A stretch of DNA of 64,000 nucleotides from an uncultured bacterium. Its GTDB lineage: Bacteria; UBP6; UBA1177. The stretch covers positions 1-64,000 of the forward strand of contig CAJOFY010000006.1 of the NCBI GenBank assembly GCA_905233945.1, written 5' to 3'. This document shows positions 28,088-38,220 of the stretch, in pieces. Positions within the stretch are counted from its first letter, which is position 1, and each line of letters begins with the position of its first letter. The notes under the pieces were generated by a model, which was given only the letters and a program-made list of their open reading frames with translations, was not told the origin of the DNA and ran no database searches. Both the position numbers and the translations under genes were made by a program.

Positions 28088-29259
28088 TCGTATATCCTGA
28101 AATCTTTGAATTGTTCTTCAAAATTATTTTCGCATTCTGTTAAATACGAGTCGATTTCGCCGGCTGATGCGAAGTTATAGAACATATCGATCAGCGTTTT
28201 ATCGCCCAAAAGAAGCTCTATTGCCGGAATTTTATCAATAAATTCGTATGGTTTCGCGCGGAAAAAACCGTCGTCTCCGAACATCCTGCGGAAGACTTGT
28301 ATTATTGCGATGTAGGCCCTGAGCGGTTTGACTTTTTCGCGGTCGGTGAGAGCGATATAGACTCCGCCGCAGCGTTTCATGGCAAGTTTCTGGAACATCG
28401 GGCGGAATTCCATCGGAATGAATGTGATTCCGGGGATATTTTCTCTGTCAAGCTCTTTTTTCAGCTTAAAGGGATCGATTTTTTGTGTTCCGGCAAGAAG
28501 AAAGGGCATTGTCGTGCCGCGTCCTTCGGAAAGTTCCGTTCCTTCAAGAAGGCAGCCTCCGGGATAAAGGATCGCAGTGTCGATAGCCGGCATGTTCGGC
28601 GAAGTCGGAAGCCACGGATAGTCGTAATCGTCACAGAAAGAGCTCCTCGTCCAGCCTTGTAACTTTGCAATTTTAAAAGGAAAATCGTATTTTTTCAGCT
28701 TGTAGTAATATGCCGCGATCTCCCCCGAAGTCATTCCGTGACGGTGGAAAAGCGGGACATAGCCGACGAAACTTTTGTAATTCATGTCGTCGAGAAGCGA
28801 GCCTTCAAACGTGCCGCCGATAGGATTCATTCTGTCCAGAACGATGAGCTCGCGCGGATTTTCCTGAAGTTTGTCCATGAACATCGCAAGAGTAGCGAGG
28901 TAAGTGTAATAGCGCGAACCAATGTCCTGAATGTCGTAAATTACGGTATCGAAAAGGTCGAAAAGCTCGTTCTTCGGTGCAAGTGTCTCAACTGATGAGC
29001 CGTAGAGTGAAAAAACTGGTATGTTGTTGATTTTATTCTCGGTTCCCACACATTCCATATCCTGTGCAACCGGAAAATATCCGTGCTCAGGGCTGAAAAT
29101 TGCGGTGATGTTCAATCCGGAATCAACCATTTTTTCAATCAGTGAGACGCCGTTTCTGTCAATCGAAGTGAAATTCGCGATGACGGCGGTTCTTTTGCCT
29201 TTAAGTGCGGAAAAATCGAAAGTATCGATTCCCTGAAGCAGTTTTTTGCGGGCGCTCAA
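28084..29259 (-). CDS. DUF1343 / NamZ-like exo-beta-N-acetylmuramidase
   Basis: FSPEHGYFPVAQDMECVG...VYDIQDIGSRYYTYLATL...LDRMNPIGG...LLEGTELSEGRGTTMPF. Confidence 0.92.
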   Translation of the reverse strand: MSARKKLLQGIDTFDFSALKGKRTAVIANFTSIDRNGVSLIEKMVDSGLNITAIFSPEHGYFPVAQDMECVGTENKINNIPVFSLYGSSVETLAPKNELFDLFDTVIYDIQDIGSRYYTYLATLAMFMDKLQENPRELIVLDRMNPIGGTFEGSLLDDMNYKSFVGYVPLFHRHGMTSGEIAAYYYKLKKYDFPFKIAKLQGWTRSSFCDDYDYPWLPTSPNMPAIDTAILYPGGCLLEGTELSEGRGTTMPFLLAGTQKIDPFKLKKELDRENIPGITFIPMEFRPMFQKLAMKRCGGVYIALTDREKVKPLRAYIAIIQVFRRMFGDDGFFRAKPYEFIDKIPAIELLLGDKTLIDMFYNFASAGEIDSYLTECENNFEEQFKDFRIYD

Positions 29260-30026
29260 TTCTGCTCCTCCTGTTTTTCAGGATTGAAATCGGTCGGATT
29301 GTTGAGCGAAACGGCGATTTTGCGTGTTTTGAGAAAACCGAGCAGAACAAAAAGAACGCCTGAAATCCAAAGCATCCAGGGAAGACGGCGCATGAAAATC
29401 AGACCGCAGAGAAAAAGGAAATATATAATGAAGAAGATCCTTGCGATCTTGTTTTTCGGCATTTTTACTTTTGGATATTTGAACGGAAGAAGCATGAGGC
29501 ATGCCTGGATCAGCATCATTCCTGCAACGATATCGGTTGAAAGCAGAAACTTGAAACTCGGATTTTCTATTGCGAAAACCATGTATGCAGCAAGCATTCC
29601 GCCGGACTGAGTCGAAGTGAGACCGCTGAAATAGTCGTGGTCTTCGCTCTGGAAAGAATTGTATCTGGCGAGACGCACCGCACAGAAAATGACGTAAAGA
29701 GGAACAACAGCGACAAAGTAGGGGTATTCCAGTATTTTTCCGCCGGGAATCTCTTTGCTGAAGTATGAAAAAACAAGGATGGCGGGAGCCAACGAAAATG
29801 AAACAAAATCGGAAAAGGAGTCAAATTCAACGCCGAAATCGCTTGAAGCGTTGAAAAGACGCGCCGTCGTGCCGTCGAGTTTGTCCAGCACTGTCGAAAG
29901 AAGAATGAGCCACGCCGCGTTTATATAATCTCCGCTTATCGAATAAAAAACGGAAACCAGACCGATCAGCATATTCGTTCCGGTAAAGAAATTGGGGATT
30001 AGTATTTTCGGATTTCCCTTCAGCAT
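29256..30026 (-). CDS. pssA: CDP-diacylglycerol-serine O-phosphatidyltransferase
   Basis: PNFFTGTNMLIG...LDKLDGTTARLFNASSDFGVEFDSFSDFVSF. Confidence 0.94.
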   Translation of the reverse strand: MLKGNPKILIPNFFTGTNMLIGLVSVFYSISGDYINAAWLILLSTVLDKLDGTTARLFNASSDFGVEFDSFSDFVSFSLAPAILVFSYFSKEIPGGKILEYPYFVAVVPLYVIFCAVRLARYNSFQSEDHDYFSGLTSTQSGGMLAAYMVFAIENPSFKFLLSTDIVAGMMLIQACLMLLPFKYPKVKMPKNKIARIFFIIYFLFLCGLIFMRRLPWMLWISGVLFVLLGFLKTRKIAVSLNNPTDFNPEKQEEQN

Positions 30027-30251
30027 AAAAACCTCAATTAAAAGTTGTTAAAAGCGCAAAAACGTGAAAACTATGCTCAAATAAAGATTTTTGTCAATTA
30101 GAGCCGCTTTCTTTGACAAATTGTCAAATTGCCGAAATGACATAGTTTTTGCTTTTTTTAAGTCTTTGTAATCATTACATGAATTTTCTGGCACTTGAGT
30201 TGCTTTAATTATAGGTTTTATGTTTTTTCAGTTCTATTTTTGGAGGTTTTT

Positions 30252-30683
30252 ATGTTGAAAAGTTTTTTCAAGGCTTTGATCAAAGCAGACGCAAAGGAAA
30301 CGTCAAAAGGTTTTTCGCTTCTCGAAATCATGGTAACGATCACGATTATGACGATGATTATGGGCGCTGTCGGCGTCGGCGTCATGGGTTATCTCGACAA
30401 ATCGAAAATCAAACAGGCAAAAATCGACATCGGCACGATTTCAAATGCGCTTGACCTCTATAAAACCGAGTTCGGACGCTATCCTGACAGCGACGACGGT
30501 CTTTCGAGACTCGTTGAGGAAAAAATCCTGAAAGAAAAGAAGGTTCCGCAGGATCCGTGGGGCAACGAATACGTCTACATTTATCCCGGAAGCAACAACG
30601 AGGACAGTTTCGACCTTTATTCGTTCGGACCTGACGGCAAGGAAGGCGGAAACGACGATATAACCAACTGGGAAGACGACTAA
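30252..30683 (+). CDS. gspG: Type II secretion major pseudopilin GspG
   Basis: SKGFSLLEIMVTITIM...YKTEFGRYPDSDDGL...PQDPWGNEYVY. Confidence 0.96.
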   Translation: MLKSFFKALIKADAKETSKGFSLLEIMVTITIMTMIMGAVGVGVMGYLDKSKIKQAKIDIGTISNALDLYKTEFGRYPDSDDGLSRLVEEKILKEKKVPQDPWGNEYVYIYPGSNNEDSFDLYSFGPDGKEGGNDDITNWEDD

Positions 30684-31508
30684 ATGAAAAAAACGGGATT
30701 TTCCATGGTCGAAATGCTCGCAGTCGCTGCGATAGCGATTGTCATTGCGGGCTTTTCCGTTGCCGGAGTGAACCGTTTCGGACGCTATCAGGCAACTGCC
30801 GACATGGGCGGATTCAACTCTTTCCTCCGCTACAGTTTCATGCATGCGGTGAGAAACAAAGAGTATATCCGGATTGTCGTCGATCTGGAAAAGGGGAGTT
30901 ACTGGACTGAAAAAAGCGAGACTCCGTTCTATCTTTTCACCGGTGAGGCTGCGGCGGCCAAGGACGAGGAGAACGAAAAGCTCATAGAAAGGATGGAAAG
31001 CGGCAAAACGAGCGATCCTTTCGCCGGAAAGGGCTCGGCTCTCGATGCCGAAACCCTGCTTCAGAAGGCAAAACTTCTCACTTCGGAGGAAGAACTGGAA
31101 AATTCCGACTACTACAACTATGAAAATTTCATTCCGGACAGGCGTTCGCTGAAAGCGATACTCAAGCCTGAGTTCACGAAAAACTCGGATGAGAAAAAGT
31201 TCTCGAAAAGCCTCGTCGTAACGGGCTTCTTTGCGTATCATACCCCGGAAATCGTGCGTAGAAGCGACTTCCTTGATTCAGACAACAAAGGGAAAGAGCC
31301 CAAAGTCTTCATTTATATTTTCCCGGAGGGGAGAATCGAGCCTTTTTATCTTTCCATCGGCGAGGAGACCGATGACGGCGAGGAGAGCTACGCCTACATC
31401 ACTTCAGATATGTTTCTCAACATCAAAATCGAGTCAGGCGGCTTCGAGGATGTCATCGAGGATATGAGAGAACTGCTGAAAGACCAGGATGCGGAGGGAA
31501 AATCGTGA
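30684..31508 (+). CDS. gspH: Type II secretion pseudopilin GspH-like
   Basis: TGFSMVEMLAVAAIAIVIAGF; position between gspG and gspI. Confidence 0.85.
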   Translation: MKKTGFSMVEMLAVAAIAIVIAGFSVAGVNRFGRYQATADMGGFNSFLRYSFMHAVRNKEYIRIVVDLEKGSYWTEKSETPFYLFTGEAAAAKDEENEKLIERMESGKTSDPFAGKGSALDAETLLQKAKLLTSEEELENSDYYNYENFIPDRRSLKAILKPEFTKNSDEKKFSKSLVVTGFFAYHTPEIVRRSDFLDSDNKGKEPKVFIYIFPEGRIEPFYLSIGEETDDGEESYAYITSDMFLNIKIESGGFEDVIEDMRELLKDQDAEGKS

Positions 31509-32302
31509 TGAGATTCTTCACTTCGCTCAGTTTTGATTCCACCGCTAAGCTAGAGGGGGTGGCACGGAGTGCCGGGGGCGTGTGTGAAAATAACCCCTCA
31601 GCCTATGCTTCGACAAGCTCAACAACCGGCAGCTCCCCTGCATCAGGGGAGCCTGAAAGAGGTTTTTCGCTTATCGAAGTTCTTGCGGCTATAACAATCC
31701 TTTCCGGTGTTTTGTTTGCGGCTTCGCGGATAATTTCAGCGAGTTACATCTATGCGTCTAAGGTGCACAACATCTATTTGGGAACCGAGCTCTGCCGCCT
31801 GAAACTGCACGATGTCGAAGAGATAATCAAGGAAGACGGTCTTCCTGACGACGAAACAGAAGAGGAAGGTGATTTCGAAGACCGCGAATACGAAGGTTTC
31901 CGCTGGAAATATTCTGTTAAGCGCGTTTTTATCCCGCTTCCCGATTTTTCGACCAGTTCCGACGATGATTCATACCTTTCGCAGAGTGCTTCGATGCTCT
32001 CTCTGGCAAAGGGAAACATCGAGGATTTCTTCAAAGACAGGATCCGCAAACTCACAGTTTCGGTTTTCTGGGGCGAAGGTGTAAAAGAGTCTGAAAAAGT
32101 TGTTTTTACCGTTTTTCTGACGACTGACGGCACAGTCAAGACTTTCCAGCAGTATACCGGCGGAAACAACGGAGGCAAAGGAGGAAAGGGCGGAAAAGGC
32201 GGCAACGCACCGAAAAACCGCTTCGAAGGCTTGAACAAAGGCGGAAACAACCTTCAGAACAACCCGATGTTCAAAGGAGGCGGTCTGCCTAAGGGGAAAT
32301 GA
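31508..32302 (+). CDS. gspI: Type II secretion pseudopilin GspI with repeat-extended leader
   Basis: ERGFSLIEVLAAITILSGVLFAASR preceded by repeat-encoded residues; TGATG overlap with gspH. Confidence 0.85.
   Translation: MRFFTSLSFDSTAKLEGVARSAGGVCENNPSAYASTSSTTGSSPASGEPERGFSLIEVLAAITILSGVLFAASRIISASYIYASKVHNIYLGTELCRLKLHDVEEIIKEDGLPDDETEEEGDFEDREYEGFRWKYSVKRVFIPLPDFSTSSDDDSYLSQSASMLSLAKGNIEDFFKDRIRKLTVSVFWGEGVKESEKVVFTVFLTTDGTVKTFQQYTGGNNGGKGGKGGKGGNAPKNRFEGLNKGGNNLQNNPMFKGGGLPKGK
31525..31656. repeat. REP/MITE-like hairpin repeat within the gspI leader
   Basis: GGCAC-GGA-GTGCC and CTCCCCTG-CAT-CAGGGGAG hairpins; shares the latter with 1485-1503; boundaries approximate. Confidence 0.75.
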
Positions 32303-32952
32303 TGAGGAAAGGCTTCACTCTCATAGAAGTGCTGCTCGCTATGAGCATAACGGCGATTCTTGTCGCTTCTGTCTATTTCTCGTTTTCCAACCTGCTTAAC
32401 GGCAGGTCCAAAATAAAGGCTGTCACCGAGAGGGAGCGCGGTATTTATTTTACTCTTGAACTGATAAGGACAGATCTGAAGAACGCATACCTTACGGTGA
32501 ACAAAGGGGCGCCTGAAGAGACGCACAAGACTATTTTCAAAAGCGAAGACGACGACCCGGTGAGCCATCTTACCTTTACTGCGATAAACCACGTAAAAAT
32601 GTCGGCTGAGGCAAAACAGTGCGATCAGACCGAGATTGAATATTACGGCGAGAACATTGACGGCGAAAACGTCCTTATGCGCAGGGAAAGCCTGTGGGTC
32701 GACGAGGATCCTGAGCGCGGAGGCAACGTTTACCCGGTACTGAAGGGTTTCGAAAGCATAAAATTTGAATACTGGCATACGGCAACGAAAGAGTGGGTCG
32801 ACCACTGGAATACCGAAAGTATCGACAATGTAAACTCTCTTCCGCCGAAAGTGAAGATAACGATGATTGTCGAAGAGGGGGATTTCGGCAAGGAAGACTA
32901 CAAGATAGAAACAGTCGTAAACCTTAAAATGACAAAACCGTTTAGTTTTTAA
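32299..32952 (+). CDS. gspJ: Type II secretion pseudopilin GspJ
   Basis: KGFTLIEVLLAMSITAILVASVYFSFSNL. Confidence 0.88.
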   Translation: MMRKGFTLIEVLLAMSITAILVASVYFSFSNLLNGRSKIKAVTERERGIYFTLELIRTDLKNAYLTVNKGAPEETHKTIFKSEDDDPVSHLTFTAINHVKMSAEAKQCDQTEIEYYGENIDGENVLMRRESLWVDEDPERGGNVYPVLKGFESIKFEYWHTATKEWVDHWNTESIDNVNSLPPKVKITMIVEEGDFGKEDYKIETVVNLKMTKPFSF

Positions 32953-32953
32953 G

Positions 32954-34189
32954 ATGCTGAAACTGCTGGAAAAAATAAAGTCAAGGCTGCGCTTTGAAAA
33001 GAACGCTGAAAATGATGTGAAAGGGAAAAAGCGCGGTTTTGCCCTTGTTCTTGTCCTTGTCATGATTGCGGTGATGCTGCCGATAGTGAGCGATATGAAC
33101 TACGAGGCGAAAACAGAGTTCGACCTTGCTATGAACTACAAGCACAAGGCCGAGGCACAGGCTCTCGCTTCAAGCGCCGTCAATTTCGCTGTTGTCATTT
33201 TTGATCTCCAGAAGCAGGTGGAAAGCCTTCTGAAGCAGTTCAAACTCTCCAACCAGATAGAAATCTGGGATATTATTCCGATGGATACTGCGCTTCTGCG
33301 TACTTTTACCGATGCCGGCCCGTTTGTGGACCTCGAGGATGTCGTATCGAAAACCGAGGCCGACAAACCTGCCGGAGCTGCTTCAAACGATGAAGCCGGC
33401 GAAAACACATACACCGAAACGGGAGACCCGATATTCCAGTTCCCCGGCGATTTTAAGGTCGAATTCAAGAGCGAGGACACGAAAATCAACCTCAACCAGC
33501 TGGCTTACGGCACGAAAGGATCTGTTGTAAAGATGCTCGAAGCGCTGATTGAGCCTGAGTTCTACGACTTTATTTTCCTCGAAAACACTTCGAGACCAGA
33601 ACATGTCGACCGCGATGAGCTGATTCAGAATATCGTCGACTGGGTTGATATGGGTGACGACAAATACACTGACGGCGTGAAGTATCTGACCGGCGGTGAC
33701 GAGCAGTCGAACTACGACAATTTCGACCCTGAATACAAGGTCAAGAACGCCAAATTCGACACGCTTCAGGAACTCATGATGGTTTACGGCGTGGATGATC
33801 TGATTTTTAAGATTCTTGAGCCGCATGTCACAATATATTCGACCGGAAAAATCAACGTGAACAAGGCGAACCACGAGATGCTTGAAGGGGTGATAAGGGC
33901 TTATGCGGTCGATAAGGCGCTTACTGTTTTTTACAACGAGGATGCGATGCGCGAACTGCTGGGAAAAGTGCTTGCAAAAAGGGCGCAGTACGGTTTTTCA
34001 AAGCTCGACGATTTCATTCAGGCATGTGCCGACGAGGGTGTCAATCTCGACAAGTCTGTTTCCGAAATCGCCGACACGACCGGCAGCGTTTACCGCATCA
34101 AGGCTGTAGGAATCAAGGAAGGAATTGAAAGCTGGGTCGAGATGATTGTCGACCGTGAGGGTAACATTTATTATTACAGGGAAGGATAA
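32954..34189 (+). CDS. gspK: Type II secretion minor pseudopilin GspK
   Basis: KRGFALVLVLVMIAVMLPIVSDMNYEA; KINVNKANHEMLEGV HhH-like motif. Confidence 0.9.
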   Translation: MLKLLEKIKSRLRFEKNAENDVKGKKRGFALVLVLVMIAVMLPIVSDMNYEAKTEFDLAMNYKHKAEAQALASSAVNFAVVIFDLQKQVESLLKQFKLSNQIEIWDIIPMDTALLRTFTDAGPFVDLEDVVSKTEADKPAGAASNDEAGENTYTETGDPIFQFPGDFKVEFKSEDTKINLNQLAYGTKGSVVKMLEALIEPEFYDFIFLENTSRPEHVDRDELIQNIVDWVDMGDDKYTDGVKYLTGGDEQSNYDNFDPEYKVKNAKFDTLQELMMVYGVDDLIFKILEPHVTIYSTGKINVNKANHEMLEGVIRAYAVDKALTVFYNEDAMRELLGKVLAKRAQYGFSKLDDFIQACADEGVNLDKSVSEIADTTGSVYRIKAVGIKEGIESWVEMIVDREGNIYYYREG

Positions 34190-34220
34190 GTTTAATTAAA
34201 TCAATAACTTGGAGTAAAAA

Positions 34221-35699
34221 ATGAAATTTGCTTCGTGCAGAGCAGTCAGCTGCGGGTTTCTGATTGACACTTTTTCAAGGGAATACAACAAAACAGCCTT
34301 TGAAAAGAGTGAGTTTGCGGAAAAAAGTGCCGCGTCTGAGATTTTCAAGGGGGTCGACTACATAGATTTTGTATGTTCCGGCAAGGAAACGCTTTACTAC
34401 GCGAGGAACTATCCGCCGGTAAAACACGCATATCTGAGGAAGATCGTTGCTCAGGACATCGAGTCTGAAACCCCGTTCAAAGAAGACGAAATGCTGATCG
34501 AGGTCAAAAATTTCCAGAAGGGGGGCGGCGACATGAATGTTTTTGCCGTCAGAAAAGAGGAGATCCGCAGCGCACTGGCCGCTTTCGACGATTCGGCGAG
34601 GGAAAAAGTCCGCAGCATCGTTCCGGAGGAGGTTTTGTTTTTCAAGTCGGAAACTCCGCTGAAAAAGGCGATATTTGTGAATGACGACTATTCCGTGATG
34701 GTAATGCCGGACGGTCAGATTGTGCAGAACGGCGGTCTGAATGATCTCAGAAGCGACATGCTTGCCATTTTCGGCGGCGAAAACCCGCAGGAAGAGCTTG
34801 ATTCATGGCTCAGAGTTGCGGTCGATCTCAGCACTCCCGACGGCCTCAGCGACATAGAAGTGAGAATCCGCAAGACGATAATCTCGTTTTTTGAGAAAAC
34901 ATTTGCTTTTTTTGCCCCTTTTGCCGGCGAAATAGGCGAAACGGCGGTCTTTTTGGGAGGAGTTCTTCCCGAAGGCGCGGTGAAAATAATTGAGGAAACC
35001 GATTCATCGGTTTTTTCGGATTCGCAGTTTATCGTCTATGATTACGCAAAACAGCTTGAAATGGTTTCTGAAGCTGTTGACAACGACAGCGCGGTCAATT
35101 TCGCTGTCGGCGACTTCGCGTATAAAGGAGGCTTTGCATTCCTGAAAAAGAGGGCAATCATCGCCTTTCTTCTTTATCTGGCGGCAATTGTCATGCTGAT
35201 TGTAGGCATGGAAGCAAGGATTAAATATCTCGACGAAAGGATATCTGCGGGCGAAGCGCGGACAAAACAGCTTATGAAAGAGGTCATCGGCAAAGAAATG
35301 CCTTCTCTGCGGCAGGCTTTGTCAATAATGGACAAGTCAATAAAGGGCGAGGCCGGAATTGCCGATAAAAAGTCGGTTTATCCTTACAGTGCGCTCTATA
35401 TCATGGAAATCATCTTTCCGTATTTTACGTTTGAGAACAGCACGATCGAGGTTTCCGAAATTTCGATCAAGGAAGAAGGGAAAATCAGGGTCGTAGGCAC
35501 AAGCAATACTCTTGACGACATCAACAAATTCACCGATCTATTAGAGCAGGATCCGCTGATTGACGAAATCAACCGCGGCCAGATAAACACCAGGGGTGAC
35601 AAGAGTTCATTCAATATTTCCTTTAACTACGCGGGGCCGAAAAAAGAGGATCCGAAAGCGAAAAAAGGAAAGAAAAAAGGAAAGGAAAACAACGATTAG
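34221..35699 (+). CDS. gspL: Type II secretion protein GspL
   Basis: Position after gspK, cytoplasmic domain, single TM, periplasmic domain. Confidence 0.75.
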   Translation: MKFASCRAVSCGFLIDTFSREYNKTAFEKSEFAEKSAASEIFKGVDYIDFVCSGKETLYYARNYPPVKHAYLRKIVAQDIESETPFKEDEMLIEVKNFQKGGGDMNVFAVRKEEIRSALAAFDDSAREKVRSIVPEEVLFFKSETPLKKAIFVNDDYSVMVMPDGQIVQNGGLNDLRSDMLAIFGGENPQEELDSWLRVAVDLSTPDGLSDIEVRIRKTIISFFEKTFAFFAPFAGEIGETAVFLGGVLPEGAVKIIEETDSSVFSDSQFIVYDYAKQLEMVSEAVDNDSAVNFAVGDFAYKGGFAFLKKRAIIAFLLYLAAIVMLIVGMEARIKYLDERISAGEARTKQLMKEVIGKEMPSLRQALSIMDKSIKGEAGIADKKSVYPYSALYIMEIIFPYFTFENSTIEVSEISIKEEGKIRVVGTSNTLDDINKFTDLLEQDPLIDEINRGQINTRGDKSSFNISFNYAGPKKEDPKAKKGKKKGKENND

Positions 35700-35708
35700 G
35701 AGAGCGGG

Positions 35709-36254
35709 ATGAAAGAAAAACTGATAGAGGCGTTAAGTAATTTCAGCGAAAGGGAACGCGTGATTCTTGTCGGATTCCTCACTTTCGTGATGATTTTTAT
35801 CTTTGTCGCGGTCTGGTTTTTTATGAGTTCCGCGATTGACGACCGCAAGGACACGATTGTCGAGCAGGAAAAGATGATCCAGGAGATGGTTTCCAAGAAG
35901 GAACTTTTCAAAAAGGCACAGGCTAAGGCTTCCCAGATGCAGGACAGCATTGATTCAAGCAACGTGAACCTCAATTCCGACATTTCGGCTGTAAAGGAGA
36001 GCGTCGGTATTCCTATAAGTTCGATAAAGGAGATCAAACCGCGCAAAAAAGGTGACATCAATATCGAAAGAATCGAGCTCAATCTCCGTGAAGTGCCGCT
36101 TGACCAGACACTGACCTTCCTTTACGGTCTTGAAAACAAGGGGCGCTATGTTTTTGTCGATTCGATAACGATAAAAAAGCGTTTCAACAAGCAGAATTAC
36201 GATGTTTCCCTTGTTGTTGCGGCAATGAAGAAGGAGAACGCAAATGGAGAATAA
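35709..36254 (+). CDS. gspM: Type II secretion protein GspM
   Basis: N-terminal SERERVILVGFLTFVMIFIFVAVWFF TM and small periplasmic domain; position. Confidence 0.72.
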   Translation: MKEKLIEALSNFSERERVILVGFLTFVMIFIFVAVWFFMSSAIDDRKDTIVEQEKMIQEMVSKKELFKKAQAKASQMQDSIDSSNVNLNSDISAVKESVGIPISSIKEIKPRKKGDINIERIELNLREVPLDQTLTFLYGLENKGRYVFVDSITIKKRFNKQNYDVSLVVAAMKKENANGE

Positions 36255-37680
36255 ATTTTCTAAAGTACTTGGCAGAATCAGGAACCTGCCGATTCCCGGA
36301 AAGGTGCAGGCTGCAATTAAGGCGGTGCTTTTTGTGGATATCGCCGTTCTTATAGGATTGTGGCTCGGCATAAAGATATTTTTCCCCGACGATTTTGTCA
36401 TTTCCAAGATAAACGAGCAGCTTTTTGTCAAGGATCTCGCTCTGCTGGCTGACAATGTCGAGATTTCGCTTTTAGGAAACGTCACCTTTGAGGACGGTAC
36501 TCTCATGCAGAAAGGGAACAAAGTCCTTACTTTTTCTGAATTTTCGTTTTCGCCGTCGATTTTTGCCACTTTGGGCGGTCATCCGGCAGGGAAAGTCCAT
36601 GTCGAGGACGTAAATGCACAGGGAGGCGGACTGGACGCAACCTTTGATACGAGTGAAACGCCGTGCTATTCGCTTGATGCTTCGGAAGTTCCTCTTTCAG
36701 TTTTCAAGCCGTTTATGGGCGAGGTCGTTCTGACCGGTGCAATGAGCGGAGGAGGCAATCTCTGCATGAAAGAGGGAAAATACAGCGGAAAAATCGATGT
36801 GAAAGGTGACGATGTAGTGCTGCGCGGCAAGGTTCCGACACCAATGGGCGATTTCGATGTCGGAAAAATAGTTCTGGGTGAAATCGAACTGCTTGCGGAT
36901 GTCGTCGAAAACAAAGTCGAGATTGAACGTCTTTCCCTGAAAGGCATTTTCGAGCTTGACGCGACCGGAAAAATCAGCGTAAACACGAAAGTTCCGCAGT
37001 CTTCGAGAGTCGATCTGGAAATTGCGGCAAAAGTTCCGGATCCGGCGAAAGTTGCGGAAAACGTGGCGCTGAACCTTCTTTTGAGCCAGCTTTCACAATA
37101 TAAAGGAGCAGAGGAAAACTCTTACGCTTTTTCCTTGAAAGGGTTCTTTAACAAACCGCAGCTTGGAAAAGCGCAGAAGAAAGACCGTGAAACAAAAGGG
37201 GACGCACGCCAGCAGAAGAAACCTGCGGCAAAACCGCAGAAGCCGCAGCGTCCGACGAGACCTGAAAGACTTCCGCAGAGAGAAACCTCGCCTGTGAAAC
37301 CTGTGCAGCCTGTTCCCGTAGCAACTGAAAACGCACCGCAGCAGAATGACGACCTGAAGAAAAAAGAGGACGAACTCAAGCGCAAGGAAGAGGAACTCAG
37401 ACGAAAAGAAGAGGCGGCAAAAGAGCGTGAGGAAAAGATGCGCGAAGAACGCGAACAGCGTGAAAAAGAGGAGAATGAGCGCAAGGAAGAAGAAGAGAGA
37501 CGGCGCATGGAGGAAGAGGCGAGAATTCATGCCGCTCAGGAAGAGGCCATGAACGAAATCCGCAAAGTCCGCGAAGAGATGGAAGCGGAAAAAATGGCGC
37601 GTGAAAAACAGCGGGAGGAGGGGGAAACAGAACCTCCGAAACCAGCGGCTGACGAAAAAATTGACGGTGAAGAGGAATAA
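36244..37680 (+). CDS. gspN: Type II secretion protein GspN-like with long K/E-rich C-terminal coiled-coil extension
   Basis: Position after gspM, AsmA/GspN-like beta domain, then low-complexity KKKEDELKRKEEELRRKEE tail. Confidence 0.7.
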   Translation: MENKFSKVLGRIRNLPIPGKVQAAIKAVLFVDIAVLIGLWLGIKIFFPDDFVISKINEQLFVKDLALLADNVEISLLGNVTFEDGTLMQKGNKVLTFSEFSFSPSIFATLGGHPAGKVHVEDVNAQGGGLDATFDTSETPCYSLDASEVPLSVFKPFMGEVVLTGAMSGGGNLCMKEGKYSGKIDVKGDDVVLRGKVPTPMGDFDVGKIVLGEIELLADVVENKVEIERLSLKGIFELDATGKISVNTKVPQSSRVDLEIAAKVPDPAKVAENVALNLLLSQLSQYKGAEENSYAFSLKGFFNKPQLGKAQKKDRETKGDARQQKKPAAKPQKPQRPTRPERLPQRETSPVKPVQPVPVATENAPQQNDDLKKKEDELKRKEEELRRKEEAAKEREEKMREEREQREKEENERKEEEERRRMEEEARIHAAQEEAMNEIRKVREEMEAEKMAREKQREEGETEPPKPAADEKIDGEEE

Positions 37681-37701
37681 ATCTGATTTTTGGAGGAACA
37701 A

Positions 37702-38220
37702 ATGAAAAAATTGACGATGCTTTTGATTGTTTTTTCGATGTTTATGACGGTTGCATGCAGCCCAAAGATGATCAAGGGGACGAATATCGAGGAAACGCCT
37801 GATTCAAAGGAGATCCTGACGGTTTTCGGCTATTACATCAAAGGTTTTAAGGAGCAGAATCCGGAGATTTTTCTTGAATATATTTCGAAGGATTACTACG
37901 ACACGAACGGAACTGACGAAGCTGTCGATGACATCGATTACGACAAACTTATCGAAATTCTTAATTCCGATATGTATCACAGCCTTGAAAAGGTCAGCAT
38001 CACACCGATAATCAAGGATCTCTTCTTTAATGACGCTGAGGACAAGGCTGAGCTTATCTATTTCTATGAGGTGCGTTTCAAGATGAAAAGTTCGATTCCT
38101 ACGACGGAGGAAAACGCCTTTATACAGCCTGACGGCATGACAAACCAGAAGGTTTCCGACAACAACAAGATGAAATTCGTCAAGGAAGACGGAAAGTGGA
38201 AGATCGTGAGCGGTCTTTAG
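37702..38220 (+). CDS. Lipoprotein, hypothetical
   Basis: FMTVACSPK lipobox; RBS ggagg. Confidence 0.7.
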   Translation: MKKLTMLLIVFSMFMTVACSPKMIKGTNIEETPDSKEILTVFGYYIKGFKEQNPEIFLEYISKDYYDTNGTDEAVDDIDYDKLIEILNSDMYHSLEKVSITPIIKDLFFNDAEDKAELIYFYEVRFKMKSSIPTTEENAFIQPDGMTNQKVSDNNKMKFVKEDGKWKIVSGL

